The translations under genes were made by a program, and so were the position numbers. A stretch of DNA of 64,000 nt from a bacterium (GTDB taxonomy: Bacteria; Pseudomonadota; Alphaproteobacteria; Caulobacterales; Hyphomonadaceae), in assembly GCA_016125045.1 (NCBI GenBank), contig WGML01000007.1:310001-374000 (forward strand), written 5' to 3'. Numbering within the stretch: the stretch's first letter is position 1; each line of letters opens with the position of its first letter. The notes under the pieces were generated by a model that saw only the letters and a program-made list of their open reading frames with translations, did not search any database and was not told the origin of the DNA. Shown here piece by piece: positions 37,431-47,038 of the stretch.

Positions 37431-38888
37431 TCAAGCCCTCGCGTCATCAGCGACGACCGGTCCGGCCGGTCGCCGCCGCAGCCATTGTCTGACACCACCC
37501 GCATCAAGGGCAAGCGCCGCGGCGCCATAGACCGCAGCGCCCGCGCCGGCCTTCAGCAGCAGTTCCGGCCACCCGCCCGGCGATGGCAGCGCGACGATCA
37601 CGAGCGCCATCACCCCGCACGCCGCGGCAACCTTGGCGGCGTCCGCCAGCGGCCAGGCGAGCGGAGCGAGCCGGCTTGACCGCCAGCCGAGCGCGGCGAA
37701 CGCCGCTGCATAGGAGGCGACCGTCGCCGCGACCGCGCCAGAAAGCCCGTAAGCCGGTATCAGCGCCGCGTTCAGCCCGAGATTGAGCACGGTCGGACCG
37801 ATCAGCCACAGCGCCCGCTCGCGCGTCCGCTCGTTCAGCTGGAATGCTTCGGAGAAATAGTGCAGCGCAAAGCCGCCGAACCAGGCGGCGGCCGCGATCC
37901 AGGGGATGATCGCCACCGCGTCAGTCCGGAGCGCCTCGCCGACCAGCACCTCGCCGACCGGGCGCGCGACCAGCGCCACCCCCACCGCCGCCGGGGTCGC
38001 GGCCACCAGCAGCGTCCGGGCGTAGTCGCGTGAGGCGGCGCGCAAGCCAACCAGATCGCTTTCCCGCCACGCCGCCAGCAGGACGGGGCTCATCGCGGTG
38101 GCGCCCCAGGCGAAGATGATGGCGATGCTGCGGTCCGCGACGCCATATCCCGCCGCGTAGGCCCCGACCGCCTCGGGGCCGAGAAAGAAGGCGATCATGA
38201 ACCGGTCGCCGACCGTCAGCACGAGATTGAACACCAGCGCCAGCGTTACCGGCCAGCCGAACGCGGCATAGCGGTTCAGCTGCTCGCGCGTCGGCGGGGT
38301 CGCTTGCTGCATCGCACGGCCGAGCGGCGCCCATCCCGCGACCGCCAGCGCGCCTGCAACGAGCGCCATGGCGAGAAAGGGTGCGCCCGCACCCAGCCCG
38401 GACGTCCAGACCAGCCACACGCCGAGCGCGAGCCCACCCAGGTCGAGCGCCATCCGGTCGACGGCGTACCGCGCGGAGCGGAACGTCGCTTTGCGGATTT
38501 CCTGCAGCGCGTTGAAGAAGGGCAGGGTCACGAGCACCAGCGCCGCGAAGGCGAAGGCCGGGCGCGCCTCGCCGTCGCCAGCGATGGCGGCGGCTGCAAG
38601 TGCGACCAGCGCCGCCGCCGCGGCCCCGCGTGCAACGAGGCCGAAGACCGCCCGCGCATGCGACTCCGCTTTGCCCTCCTGCTCAGCGTCACCCGCGAAC
38701 CGGTAGGCCGCCGCCTCGGCCCAGGTGATCACGCCCGTATGCACGAAACTCATCAGCGCGTAGGCAAGCGCGTACCAGCCATAGGTTTCGGGCGTCATCA
38801 GCCGCGTGAAGGCGTAGACCGCGCCGAAGCTCGCGACGGCGCCGGTCGCCGTCACCGGCAGGAACAGGAAGAGGCGGCGTGACGTCAT
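37431..38888 (-). CDS. Polysaccharide flippase/O-antigen-type export protein (Wzx-like)
   Basis: 485 residues, 12-14 membrane segments, starting with LFLFLPVTATGAVASFGAVYAFTR. PETYGWYALAYALMSF and LVLTVGDRFMIAFFLGPEAVGAYAAGYGVADRS are typical of the MATE/MOP-superfamily exporters (Wzx/MurJ-like). It probably flips lipid-linked oligosaccharides. No sugar synthesis genes are nearby, so the substrate is unknown. It is downstream of ftsY by about 120 bp on the same strand. Confidence 0.85.
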   Translation of the reverse strand: MTSRRLFLFLPVTATGAVASFGAVYAFTRLMTPETYGWYALAYALMSFVHTGVITWAEAAAYRFAGDAEQEGKAESHARAVFGLVARGAAAAALVALAAAAIAGDGEARPAFAFAALVLVTLPFFNALQEIRKATFRSARYAVDRMALDLGGLALGVWLVWTSGLGAGAPFLAMALVAGALAVAGWAPLGRAMQQATPPTREQLNRYAAFGWPVTLALVFNLVLTVGDRFMIAFFLGPEAVGAYAAGYGVADRSIAIIFAWGATAMSPVLLAAWRESDLVGLRAASRDYARTLLVAATPAAVGVALVARPVGEVLVGEALRTDAVAIIPWIAAAAWFGGFALHYFSEAFQLNERTRERALWLIGPTVLNLGLNAALIPAYGLSGAVAATVASYAAAFAALGWRSSRLAPLAWPLADAAKVAAACGVMALVIVALPSPGGWPELLLKAGAGAAVYGAAALALDAGGVRQWLRRRPAGPVVADDARA

Positions 38889-39012
38889 GCGCTTGGCGTT
38901 GCTTCGCTCGATCCTGCGGCCGCCGGAACCGGGGTGGCGCGACGCGAATCACTGCGGCGGCGCATCGGCGACCTTCAGCATCCCGCGAGCATGCTGACGA
39001 AGCGTTGACGCC

Positions 39013-40110
39013 TCAATCCTTCAGCCCGACCAGGGCGCGCGCGAACGCGTCGGCGCTGAACGGGTGCAGATCCTCCGCCTTCTCGCCCACGCCGACGAAA
39101 TGGATGGGCAGAGCGTGTTTCTCGGCGATCGCGACCAGCACGCCCCCTTTGGCCGTGCCGTCGAGCTTGGTCATCACAAGCCCGGTCACGCCCGCCGTGT
39201 GATGGAAGGCCTCCACCTGAGACAGGGCGTTCTGGCCGACCGTCGCGTCGAGCACCAGAAACACGTCATGCGGCGCGGCGGGATCGAGCTTGCGGATCGC
39301 GCGCACGATCTTCGACAGTTCGTCCATCAGCTGCGTCTTGTTCTGGAGCCGTCCGGCGGTGTCGATCAGCACGATGTCGCGGTCGTCGCGGCGCGCCATC
39401 TCCACCGCTTCATAGGCAAGCCCAGCGGCGTCCGCCCCCGCGGGTTTGGACAGGAAGCCCGCTCCGGCCCGCTCCGCCCAGACTTTCAGTTGCTCAACCG
39501 CCGCCGCGCGAAACGTGTCGCCGGCCGCCAGAAGGACGCTCGCCCCCATGCCCGAGAGCGACGCCGCGATCTTGCCGATCGTCGTCGTCTTGCCGGAGCC
39601 GTTCACCCCCACGAACAGAACGATGCGCGGGCGCGGTCCGGTCGAGAAATCCACCAGCACCTCGCGGGGTCTTAGAATCTCGGCGATCTCGACGGCGAGC
39701 GCGCGACGCACCTCCTCATCGGAAACCTCCTTGTCGAACCGGTCGGCGGCGATGGCTTTGGTGATCCTTCGCGCGACCGCCGCGCCCATGTCGGAGGTGA
39801 CGAGCAGGTCCTCGAGTTCGTCGAGCGTCTCCTGGTCGAGCTTCTTGCGGGTGAGCACCGCCCCCAGCCCGTCGATCAGGCGGCTGGAGGATTTGCGGAG
39901 CCCCTCCGTCAGCCGCCTGAACAGTCCGGTTTTGCGCGCCCCGTCGACCACAGGCGGCGGCGCGGCTGGCGGGGGCGTCAGGTCAGGCGCCGCGGGCCCG
40001 CCCTCCGACGCGGGCTCGAACTCAGCCGGCGATGCATCAGCCACCGGTTCGAGCGGCGTCTCGCCAGTCGTCTCGTCCTTGGCCTTCTTCTTTCCCCACC
40101 ACAGGATCAT
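39013..40110 (-). CDS. ftsY: Signal recognition particle receptor FtsY
   Basis: 365 residues. An acidic N-terminal segment (~70 residues) precedes the NG domain. GTPase motifs are GVNGSGKTTTIGKIA (P-loop), AAGDTFRAAAVEQL, LIDTAGRLQNKTQLM and TKLDGTAKGG. GVGEKAEDLHPF closes the protein. It delivers SRP-bound ribosomes to the membrane. Its start overlaps the mtaB stop by 4 bp, so the two are coupled. Confidence 0.97.
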   Translation of the reverse strand: MILWWGKKKAKDETTGETPLEPVADASPAEFEPASEGGPAAPDLTPPPAAPPPVVDGARKTGLFRRLTEGLRKSSSRLIDGLGAVLTRKKLDQETLDELEDLLVTSDMGAAVARRITKAIAADRFDKEVSDEEVRRALAVEIAEILRPREVLVDFSTGPRPRIVLFVGVNGSGKTTTIGKIAASLSGMGASVLLAAGDTFRAAAVEQLKVWAERAGAGFLSKPAGADAAGLAYEAVEMARRDDRDIVLIDTAGRLQNKTQLMDELSKIVRAIRKLDPAAPHDVFLVLDATVGQNALSQVEAFHHTAGVTGLVMTKLDGTAKGGVLVAIAEKHALPIHFVGVGEKAEDLHPFSADAFARALVGLKD

Positions 40111-41396
40111 GACGCCCGCCCGATCAACTCGTCGCCGGTGCGTCCGACCAGGTCGAACATTGCGGGCCCGCCCGGCGGCGGCGAGGGTCCGTCGATCCGA
40201 ACCGGGGCGAAGTCAGGCAGGCGCGCCCGTCCGCCTGCCTCAACCAGCGCGGATGCGCGCAAGCCGACATGCCGGTCCAGCCGCGACGCGAGGCGCTCAG
40301 CGCCCTTTTCCCGCAAGCGCCGCGCGCGATCCTTGATGTCCGCCGCCCCGACCGCCGGCATGCGCGCGGCCGGCGTCCCTTCCCGCGCGGAGTAGGGGAA
40401 GACGTGCAGGTAATCGATCCCGCAGGCGTCCACCAGATCCAGCGTCATCTGGAACATCTCCTCGGTTTCGGTCGGGAAGCCGACAATGAAGTCGGCGCCG
40501 AGCGCGATTTCTGGACGATGGGCGCGCAGCCTTGTGCAGAGCTCGATCGCCTCTTTGCGGCTGTGGCGACGCTTCATCCGCTTGAGGATCAGATCGTCCC
40601 CGGCCTGAAGCGACAGATGCAGGTGCGGCGCAACCCGCGCGTCGCCGGTCACGGTCTCGAACAATTGCTCGTCCATTTCGATCGCGTCGATCGACGACAG
40701 GCGCAACTGCGCGAGGTCTGGAACCAGCTTCAGGATGCGGGCGACAAGATTGCCGAGTTTCGGCTGGTTCGGCAGGTCGCCCCCCCAGCTTGTGAGATCC
40801 ACCCCGGTCAGCACGACCTCATGATGTCTCGCCGCGAGCCGACGCACCTGGTCGACGATCTCGCCCGCCGGCGCCGAGCGCGAGTTGCCGCGTCCATAAG
40901 GGATGATGCAGAAGGTGCAGCGGTGGTCGCACCCCGTCTGCACCTGAACGAAGGCGCGCGCGCGTCCGTCCAGCCCGTCCACCAGATGGTTCGCGGTCTC
41001 GGTGACGCTCATGATGTCGCCGACCTGCACGCGCGGCGCATCCGGGGCGAGCAGGCGCGCCGGATCGAACGTCGCCGCATCCAGCTTTTCGGTGTTGCCG
41101 ATGACCTGCGTCACCCCGTCGAGCGAGGCAAAGCTCGACGGATCGATCTGCGCCGCGCAGCCGGTCACCACGATCCGCGCCCCGGGCCGTCGCCGGTGAG
41201 CACGACGGATCGCCTGGCGCGACTGGCGGACGGCTTCGGCCGTCACTGCGCAGGTGTTCACCACGACGACCTCGTCCAGCCCCGCCGCGGCGGCGTGGTT
41301 GCGCATCACTTCCGATTCATAGGCGTTGAGCCGGCAGCCGAGCGTGATCACTTCGACGTCGCGCCGCTGCTCTTCCAGCCGTGGGGACCTGTCCAT
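40107..41396 (-). CDS. mtaB: tRNA (t6A37-C2)-methylthiotransferase MtaB
   Basis: 429 residues, radical-SAM methylthiotransferase converting t6A37 to ms2t6A37 in tRNAs reading ANN codons. The N-terminal UPF0004 domain has cysteines in LGCRLNAYE, NTCAVTAE and TGCAAQIDP. The radical-SAM cluster is in CDHRCTFCIIPYGRGNSRS. A TRAM-like C-terminal region follows. The order mtaB-ftsY is a common alphaproteobacterial arrangement. Overlaps ftsY by 4 bp. Confidence 0.95.
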   Translation of the reverse strand: MDRSPRLEEQRRDVEVITLGCRLNAYESEVMRNHAAAAGLDEVVVVNTCAVTAEAVRQSRQAIRRAHRRRPGARIVVTGCAAQIDPSSFASLDGVTQVIGNTEKLDAATFDPARLLAPDAPRVQVGDIMSVTETANHLVDGLDGRARAFVQVQTGCDHRCTFCIIPYGRGNSRSAPAGEIVDQVRRLAARHHEVVLTGVDLTSWGGDLPNQPKLGNLVARILKLVPDLAQLRLSSIDAIEMDEQLFETVTGDARVAPHLHLSLQAGDDLILKRMKRRHSRKEAIELCTRLRAHRPEIALGADFIVGFPTETEEMFQMTLDLVDACGIDYLHVFPYSAREGTPAARMPAVGAADIKDRARRLREKGAERLASRLDRHVGLRASALVEAGGRARLPDFAPVRIDGPSPPPGGPAMFDLVGRTGDELIGRAS

Positions 41397-41433
41397 TGGG
41401 GTCAGATAGGCCGCGGGGAGCCGGCTGTCATCT

Positions 41434-42231
41434 TCAGCCTGCCGGAACCTTGCGCAGAAGCGCGCGCAGCGGCAGCGCGATCGGCTCAGGTCCCGCGATC
41501 ACGTCCCCGGTCGCAAGGAGGTCGCCTCCGCTGATGTCCTCGGCCATGCCGCCGGCCTCGCGCACCAGAACCGCGCCCGCCGCGATGTCCCACGGCGCAA
41601 GCCCGCGCTCCCAGTAGGCGTCGAGCCGCCCCGCCGCCACCCATGCAAGGTCGAGCGCCGCCGAGCCGTGACGGCGCACGCCGGAGACTTCCTCCATCAC
41701 CACCGACAGCTCCTTGCCGAAGCGGTCCTTGCCGGACTTGCCGAGCTGGGGAATGCCGGTCACCACCAGCGCATCGACCAGTTTCTTGCGGGCGGCGACC
41801 TTGAGCCGGCGGTTCTCCAGCCATGCCCCCTGATCGGTCTCGGCCCAGAAATACTCGTTGCGCATCACATCGCAGACGACGCCCGCGCGCAGGACGCCTT
41901 CACGCTCCAGCCCGATCGAGATCGAAAAATGCGGCAGGCCGTGCAGGAAATTCAGCGTCCCGTCCAGCGGATCGACCAGGAAGCGGTGGCTCTTGTCCGA
42001 CCCCTCGACCGCGCCCGTCTCCTCCATCAGGAAGCCATAGCCGGGCCGCGCCTTCGACAGCTTCTCGTGGATGATCTCCTCGGCCTTGCGGTCCGCGGTC
42101 GACACGAAATCTGCTGGCCCCTTGCGCGACACCTGCAGGTTCTCAACCTCGCCGAAATCACGCACCAGCCGCTTCGCCGCGGCGCGAGCGGCGTCGAGCA
42201 TCACGCTGACGGTGGGGGAAGGACGGGACAT
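41434..42231 (-). CDS. suhB: Inositol monophosphatase family protein SuhB
   Basis: 265 residues. Metal-site motifs are EETGAVEGSDKSHRFLVDPLDGTLNFLHG and WERGLAPWDIAAGAVLVREAGG. It dephosphorylates inositol-1-phosphate and related sugar phosphates; in E. coli SuhB also modulates rRNA transcription. It starts 12 bp from the efp stop on the same strand, a synteny conserved in Alphaproteobacteria. Probably co-transcribed with efp. Confidence 0.93.
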   Translation of the reverse strand: MSRPSPTVSVMLDAARAAAKRLVRDFGEVENLQVSRKGPADFVSTADRKAEEIIHEKLSKARPGYGFLMEETGAVEGSDKSHRFLVDPLDGTLNFLHGLPHFSISIGLEREGVLRAGVVCDVMRNEYFWAETDQGAWLENRRLKVAARKKLVDALVVTGIPQLGKSGKDRFGKELSVVMEEVSGVRRHGSAALDLAWVAAGRLDAYWERGLAPWDIAAGAVLVREAGGMAEDISGGDLLATGDVIAGPEPIALPLRALLRKVPAG

Positions 42232-42243
42232 TGTATGTCGGTC

Positions 42244-42819
42244 TCAGTCCTTGGCCCGCTCGACGTAGGAATTGTCCTCCGTCGACACCACGATCCGCGT
42301 GCCGACCCCGACATGCGGCGGCACCATGGTGCGCAGGCCGTTCGACAGGATCGCCGGCTTGTAGGACGAGGACGCCGTCTGTCCCTTCGTCACCGGCTCG
42401 GTCTCGACGATTTCGAGCGTCACCCGCGGCGGCAGCTCGATCGAGATGCCCTGGCCCTCATGGAGCAGCAGGAACACTTCCATGTCGGAGGCAAGATAGG
42501 CCGCCATGTCGCCAAGCACGTCCTTGGACACCGTCACCTGCTCGTAGTTCTCGGGGTTCATGAACACATAGCCGACATCGCCGTCCTCATAGAGGTAGGT
42601 GTGCTTAACCTCCTCGACGAAGGCTTTCTCCAGCCCGTCCGATGTCTTGTAGGTGACCTGAAGCTTCACCCCGTCGGAGATGCGCCGCATGGTGATCGTC
42701 GTCGTCGGCGTGCCCTTGCCGGGCCGGAACGTCTCATAGCTCATCACGATGTAGAGATGGCCGTCCGAGTGTTCGATGACGTTGCCCTTGCGAACGTCGC
42801 TTGCGATGACCTTGACCAC
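42244..42819 (-). CDS. efp: Elongation factor P
   Basis: 191 residues; relieves ribosome stalling at polyproline. Three OB-like domains are recognisable: [15 protein letters not shown], the modification loop FRPGKGTP and the C-terminal [17 protein letters not shown]. Lys35 in PGKG is the site normally beta-lysylated by EpmA after EpmB action, and both enzymes are in this window at 44.9-47.0 kb. It starts with GTG (complement of 42817-42819). First of the efp-suhB pair. Confidence 0.97.
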   Translation of the reverse strand: MVKVIASDVRKGNVIEHSDGHLYIVMSYETFRPGKGTPTTTITMRRISDGVKLQVTYKTSDGLEKAFVEEVKHTYLYEDGDVGYVFMNPENYEQVTVSKDVLGDMAAYLASDMEVFLLLHEGQGISIELPPRVTLEIVETEPVTKGQTASSSYKPAILSNGLRTMVPPHVGVGTRIVVSTEDNSYVERAKD

Positions 42820-42974
42820 TGGGTTGCGCCTTGTGCTGATCTCGACGCCGGCGCGCCTGTGTGCGCCCGTCGCGGCGGGAGGTGTCGGGAATGCTGCAGC
42901 GGCTCATAGCCTGAAACAGCCCGTGGGGCCAAGGGCGTCTGTCGCCGCGAACCCGAACGCGCGCCGATAGGGGC

Positions 42975-44717
42975 TCACGACTCCCGATCACCGCCCGCGA
43001 GCGTCCGCGCCCGTTCCGCCTCCCGTCGCTCGCCGATCACCCGCTTCACGCCCTCATCAGCGAAGCCGAGACCGAGCAACAGCGCCTCGCCAAGCTGCAG
43101 CATCGCCTCCGTCGTTTCGGGGCTCGCAAAGCGCGCGCCGGATGCATGGAGCCCCCGGGCCTGCTCGGAATCGCGCGCACGGGCGAATACCGGCGCGCCG
43201 GGCCAGGCCGCACGCACCGCCTCGACGACCCGCTCGACCCCGTCCGGCGAATTCATCGTCACCACGATCGCCGCCGCGCGCTCGGCCCCCACCGCCGCCA
43301 GCACCTCCTTCCGGCTCGCGTCGCCGAAATGCACCGGCCAGCCCTTGCCGCGCAGCGCCGCCACCCGCTCCGCATCGAGATCGAGCGCGACATGCGGCAC
43401 GCCCTGATCCTGCAGCACATCGCCGATCGCCTGTCCGACCCGCCCATATCCTGCGATCACCACATGGCCGCGGAGCTCCGCATATTCCGCCGGATCCGCC
43501 TCGGGTCCCGCCGGCGCTCCCAGTCGCTGCGCGAGCCGCGCTCCGGCGCTCGCGACCATCGGTGTCAGGAAGATCGAGGCGGCCACCACCAGCAGCATGT
43601 AGTCGGCGACGTCTGCGGCGATGAGGCCGCCGCCCGACGCCGCCGCGATGATCACGAACGCGAACTCCCCGGCCTGAGCGAGCAGGAACGCCGTCTCAAC
43701 CGCCTGCCGCCAGCTCAGCCCGAACGCCCGCGCGAGGGGGACGAGAATCGCGATCTTCACCGTGAACAGTCCGACGACCCCGGCGGCGAGCCGCAGCGGG
43801 TCCGACCAGGCGAGGCCAAGGTCGATCTGCATCCCCACCGTGACGAAGAACAGGCCGAGCAGCAGCCCCTTGAACGGCTCGATGTCGGATTCGATCTCGT
43901 GCCGGAATTCCGTCTCCGCGAGGAGCAGTCCGGCCAGAAACGCTCCGAGCGCCATCGACAGTCCCGCCAGGTAGGCGATCAGCGCCGACGCCGTGACCAC
44001 CAGCAGCGCCGTCGCCACGAACACCTCGCGACTGCCGATCGACGCCGCCCAACGAAACAGCGGCCGCATGAGAAACCGCCCGGCGACCAGAATGATCGCG
44101 ATCGCCGCCCCCCCCGCCGCGACCGCCGTGAGCAGTCCGAACCCTCCCGCATTCGAGGGCGAGGCGAGGGCGGTGACGATGAACAGGATCGGCACGACGG
44201 CGAGGTCCTGCAGCAGCAGAACGGAAAACGATGCACGCCCCGCCGGGCCCGCAAGCTGCCGCCGTTCGCCGAGCAGCTGCAGCACAACCGCGGTCGAGGA
44301 CAGCGCGAACGCCATGCCGATCACTGCGGCGGCTGCGGGCGCATTGCCGAAGGTGAGCGCGATCAGCCCGATCACAACCGCCGAGATCAGCACCTGCAAT
44401 CCGCCGAGGCCGAGCACCATCCGGCGCAGGGCCCACAGGCGTTCGGACGACACCTCAAGCCCGATCGCAAACAGCAGAAACACCACGCCGAGTTCGGCGA
44501 GCCAGTGCGCCGGCCCCTTCGGATCGAGCGCAAGCCCCTCATCCCAAGGCGGACCGAGCGCGAGGGCCTCGTCGAGCCGGCCGAGCACGCCCGGGCCGAT
44601 CAGCACGCCGATGATCAGGAACGCCATCACGGCGCTCAGCCCCGCCTTCCGGAAGGCCGGCACGAACACGCTGGTGGCGAGGAGGAACACCACCGCCTGC
44701 AGCACCGCTTCGGTCAT
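42975..44717 (-). CDS. CPA2 monovalent cation:proton antiporter with RCK domain (KefB/C-like)
   Basis: About 580 residues: a 12-TM antiporter domain (FLLATSVFVPAFRKAG, IGVLIGPGVLGRLD, GVVFLLFAIGLEVSSE, LALSSTAVVLQLL, LSMALGAFLAGLLLAETE) and a cytoplasmic RCK/TrkA-N domain starting at HVVIAGYGRVGQAIG. These are the features of Kef/KefB-type K+ efflux or Na+/H+ exchangers. An alternative ATG at 44765 would add 16 residues with no membrane segment. Divergent from epmA. Confidence 0.93.
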   Translation of the reverse strand: MTEAVLQAVVFLLATSVFVPAFRKAGLSAVMAFLIIGVLIGPGVLGRLDEALALGPPWDEGLALDPKGPAHWLAELGVVFLLFAIGLEVSSERLWALRRMVLGLGGLQVLISAVVIGLIALTFGNAPAAAAVIGMAFALSSTAVVLQLLGERRQLAGPAGRASFSVLLLQDLAVVPILFIVTALASPSNAGGFGLLTAVAAGGAAIAIILVAGRFLMRPLFRWAASIGSREVFVATALLVVTASALIAYLAGLSMALGAFLAGLLLAETEFRHEIESDIEPFKGLLLGLFFVTVGMQIDLGLAWSDPLRLAAGVVGLFTVKIAILVPLARAFGLSWRQAVETAFLLAQAGEFAFVIIAAASGGGLIAADVADYMLLVVAASIFLTPMVASAGARLAQRLGAPAGPEADPAEYAELRGHVVIAGYGRVGQAIGDVLQDQGVPHVALDLDAERVAALRGKGWPVHFGDASRKEVLAAVGAERAAAIVVTMNSPDGVERVVEAVRAAWPGAPVFARARDSEQARGLHASGARFASPETTEAMLQLGEALLLGLGFADEGVKRVIGERREAERARTLAGGDRES

Positions 44718-44890
44718 GATGGTCGCCGCCCCGCTTCCGCCCTCGCTACCGCGCTCAGCCGACATGATGGAACATCGGCGCGCGGGGTTCTATACCAGCC
44801 GAAGCTTTCGCGCGGGGTGAGCCGTCCCCATGCGCGAGCCGAAGGCGCGCCCCGCCTTGCGCCCCACCCGCGCGCTGGAGAGACGAGAAC

Positions 44891-45949
44891 GTGACTGCAT
44901 CCGCTCATCCGGCCTCCGATCCTTGGTGGTCGCCCCATCGCCACCGGGACCGCCGTCCGGGACTCGTCGCCCGGTCGCGCGCGCTGGCCTCTGTCCGCGC
45001 CTGGTTCGACCGCGAGGGCTTTCTCGAAACCGATGTCGGGGCGGTGGTCCTTCAGCCGGGGGCGGAGCTGCACACGGCGGCGATCCGCGCCGGCGCCGGC
45101 TATCTCCATACCAGCCCGGAACTCTCGATGAAGAAGCTGCTCGCGGCCGGCGAGCGCAACATTTTCTTTCTTGGGAAATGCTACCGGGCGGGCGAGACGG
45201 GCCCGCTTCACGCACCGGAATTCACCATGCTCGAATGGTATCGGGCCGAAGCGCCGCTTCACGCGATCATGGAGGACGCTGCGGCCATGCTGGGCGTTGT
45301 CGCCGCGGCCGCCGGAGCCGGACCCCTTCGCTGGCGGGGGCGGTCCTGTGATCCCGTCGCGGAACCGGAACGCCTGACCGTCGCCGAAGCGTTCCAGCGC
45401 TACGCCGACGTGGACCTTTTGGGGACCCTCATGCCTGCCGATCCTGAACCCGGCGCCGGCGACCGGAACGCGCTCGCGGCCGCGGCCGCGCGGATCGGCG
45501 TCCCCGTTCGTCCGGATGACGGCTGGAGCGACCTGCTCAGCGTCATCCTGACCGACCGCGTCGAACCCCGGCTCGGGCTTGGGCGGCCGACCATCCTTTA
45601 CGACTATCCAGCCCCAGAAGCCGCGCTTGCTCGCCGGAACCCGGACGATCCCCGCATCGCCCGAAGGTTCGAGCTTTATGCCTGCGGGGTCGAACTCGCC
45701 AACGGCTTTGACGAGCTCGTGGACCCGATTGAACAGCGCGCGCGGTTTGCGGCGACGATGGCCCGCAAGCGCGAACTGTTCGGCGAGGCCTGGCCGATCG
45801 ACGAGGGTTTTCTCGCGGCCCTCGCCGACATGCCCCCTGCCAGCGGCTGCGCGCTCGGCTTTGACCGGCTGCTGACCCTCGCCCTTGGCGCGCCGCGCCT
45901 CGCCGACGCGCTGTGGTCGCCGCCCTTCCACGACGGGACCGGCGAATGA
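44891..45949 (+). CDS. epmA: EF-P beta-lysyltransferase EpmA
   Basis: 352 residues. A class II aminoacyl-tRNA-synthetase-like enzyme resembling the LysRS catalytic core without its anticodon domain. It has motif 2 CYRAGETGPLHAPEFTMLEWY and motif 3 GCALGFDRLLTLALGA, plus TSPELSMKKLLAAG. It activates (R)-beta-lysine and attaches it to EF-P Lys35. The start ATG overlaps nothing; the stop overlaps epmB by 4 bp. Its presence with epmB and efp within 4 kb is strong functional evidence. Confidence 0.93.
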   Translation: MTASAHPASDPWWSPHRHRDRRPGLVARSRALASVRAWFDREGFLETDVGAVVLQPGAELHTAAIRAGAGYLHTSPELSMKKLLAAGERNIFFLGKCYRAGETGPLHAPEFTMLEWYRAEAPLHAIMEDAAAMLGVVAAAAGAGPLRWRGRSCDPVAEPERLTVAEAFQRYADVDLLGTLMPADPEPGAGDRNALAAAAARIGVPVRPDDGWSDLLSVILTDRVEPRLGLGRPTILYDYPAPEAALARRNPDDPRIARRFELYACGVELANGFDELVDPIEQRARFAATMARKRELFGEAWPIDEGFLAALADMPPASGCALGFDRLLTLALGAPRLADALWSPPFHDGTGE

Positions 45950-47019
45950 ACACGCGTCTCAACCGAGCGGCCGACGCTCCCCACAATCCGTCCGACGACT
46001 CCGCCAACGACGCAGCGGCGCTCGCCGCCGTCGCCGCCCGCTACGCCGTCGCGATCACGCCCGCCATGGAGGCGCTGATCGATCCGTCGGACCCCGACGA
46101 CCCGATCGCCCGGCAGTTCCGCCCCGATAAACGCGAACTCGACAGTCTGCCCGCCGAGCGCGGCGACCCCATCGCGGACCGGCCTTTCAGCCCGCTCTCG
46201 GGCGTTGTCCACCGCTATCCTGACCGGTGCCTGCTGAAGGTGATCCATGTCTGCCCGGTCTATTGCCGGTTCTGCTTCCGCCGCGAAATGGTCGGCCCGT
46301 CAGGGGAGGGGTCGCTCAATGACGCCGAGCTCGACGCCGCGCTCGGCTACATCGCCGCGGATCCCCGCATCTGGGAGGTGATCCTCACGGGCGGCGATCC
46401 GTTTCTCCTGTCCGTCCGGCGCGCCGCTGATATCACCGGACGTCTCGCCGCCATCCCGCATGTGAAGGTCGTCCGCTGGCACACCCGCATTCCTCTGGTC
46501 GATCCCTCGCGGGTGACGCCGGAGTTCGCCACCGCGCTCCGGGCCGAAGGCGTTGCGACATGGGTGGCGCTCCACGCCAACCACCCCCGCGAATTCACCC
46601 CGGCGGGCGCCGCCGCCATCGCCCGTCTCGTCGATGCGGGAATTCCGCTCGTCAGCCAGAGCGTGCTCCTGAAGGGCGTCAACGACGACCCCGGCGTGCT
46701 CGAAGCGCTCATGCGATGCTTCGTGGAACATCGGGTGAAGCCCTACTACCTGCATCAGGGCGACCTCGCACCCGGCACGTCGCACCTGCGCACCTCGATC
46801 GAGGCCGGTCAGGACCTCGTGGCCGGGCTTCATCATGCCGCTTCAGGGCTCTGTCAGCCGACTTATGTGATCGACGCGCCGGACGGATCAGGAAAGGCGC
46901 CGCTTACCCCCGCTTTCGCGCGGCGGACGGAAGCCGGCGGCTGGCTCCTTCTCGGCCGGGATGGCTGTTGGCGGCCCTGCGGCGACGACGAAGCCAAGGG
47001 GCGAGACCCGCTCGCCTGA
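45946..47019 (+). CDS. epmB: EF-P beta-lysylation protein EpmB (lysine 2,3-aminomutase)
   Basis: 357 residues, radical-SAM/PLP lysine 2,3-aminomutase. The cluster is CPVYCRFCFRREMVG. ILTGGDPFLLS and RWHTRIPLVDPSRV are family blocks, and the PLP lysine is in DGSGKAPL near the C-terminus. It isomerises (S)-alpha-lysine to (R)-beta-lysine for EpmA. Coupled to epmA by the ATGA overlap; an upstream frame extension (to 45913) overlaps epmA and is rejected. Confidence 0.93.
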   Translation: MNTRLNRAADAPHNPSDDSANDAAALAAVAARYAVAITPAMEALIDPSDPDDPIARQFRPDKRELDSLPAERGDPIADRPFSPLSGVVHRYPDRCLLKVIHVCPVYCRFCFRREMVGPSGEGSLNDAELDAALGYIAADPRIWEVILTGGDPFLLSVRRAADITGRLAAIPHVKVVRWHTRIPLVDPSRVTPEFATALRAEGVATWVALHANHPREFTPAGAAAIARLVDAGIPLVSQSVLLKGVNDDPGVLEALMRCFVEHRVKPYYLHQGDLAPGTSHLRTSIEAGQDLVAGLHHAASGLCQPTYVIDAPDGSGKAPLTPAFARRTEAGGWLLLGRDGCWRPCGDDEAKGRDPLA

Positions 47020-47038
47020 ACCCTGCGCCGCGCCCGCC

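Noticed and set aside
43146..44894. A 582-residue open frame on the plus strand
   Set aside because: Antisense to the CPA2 antiporter; very Arg/His-rich with no recognisable domain.
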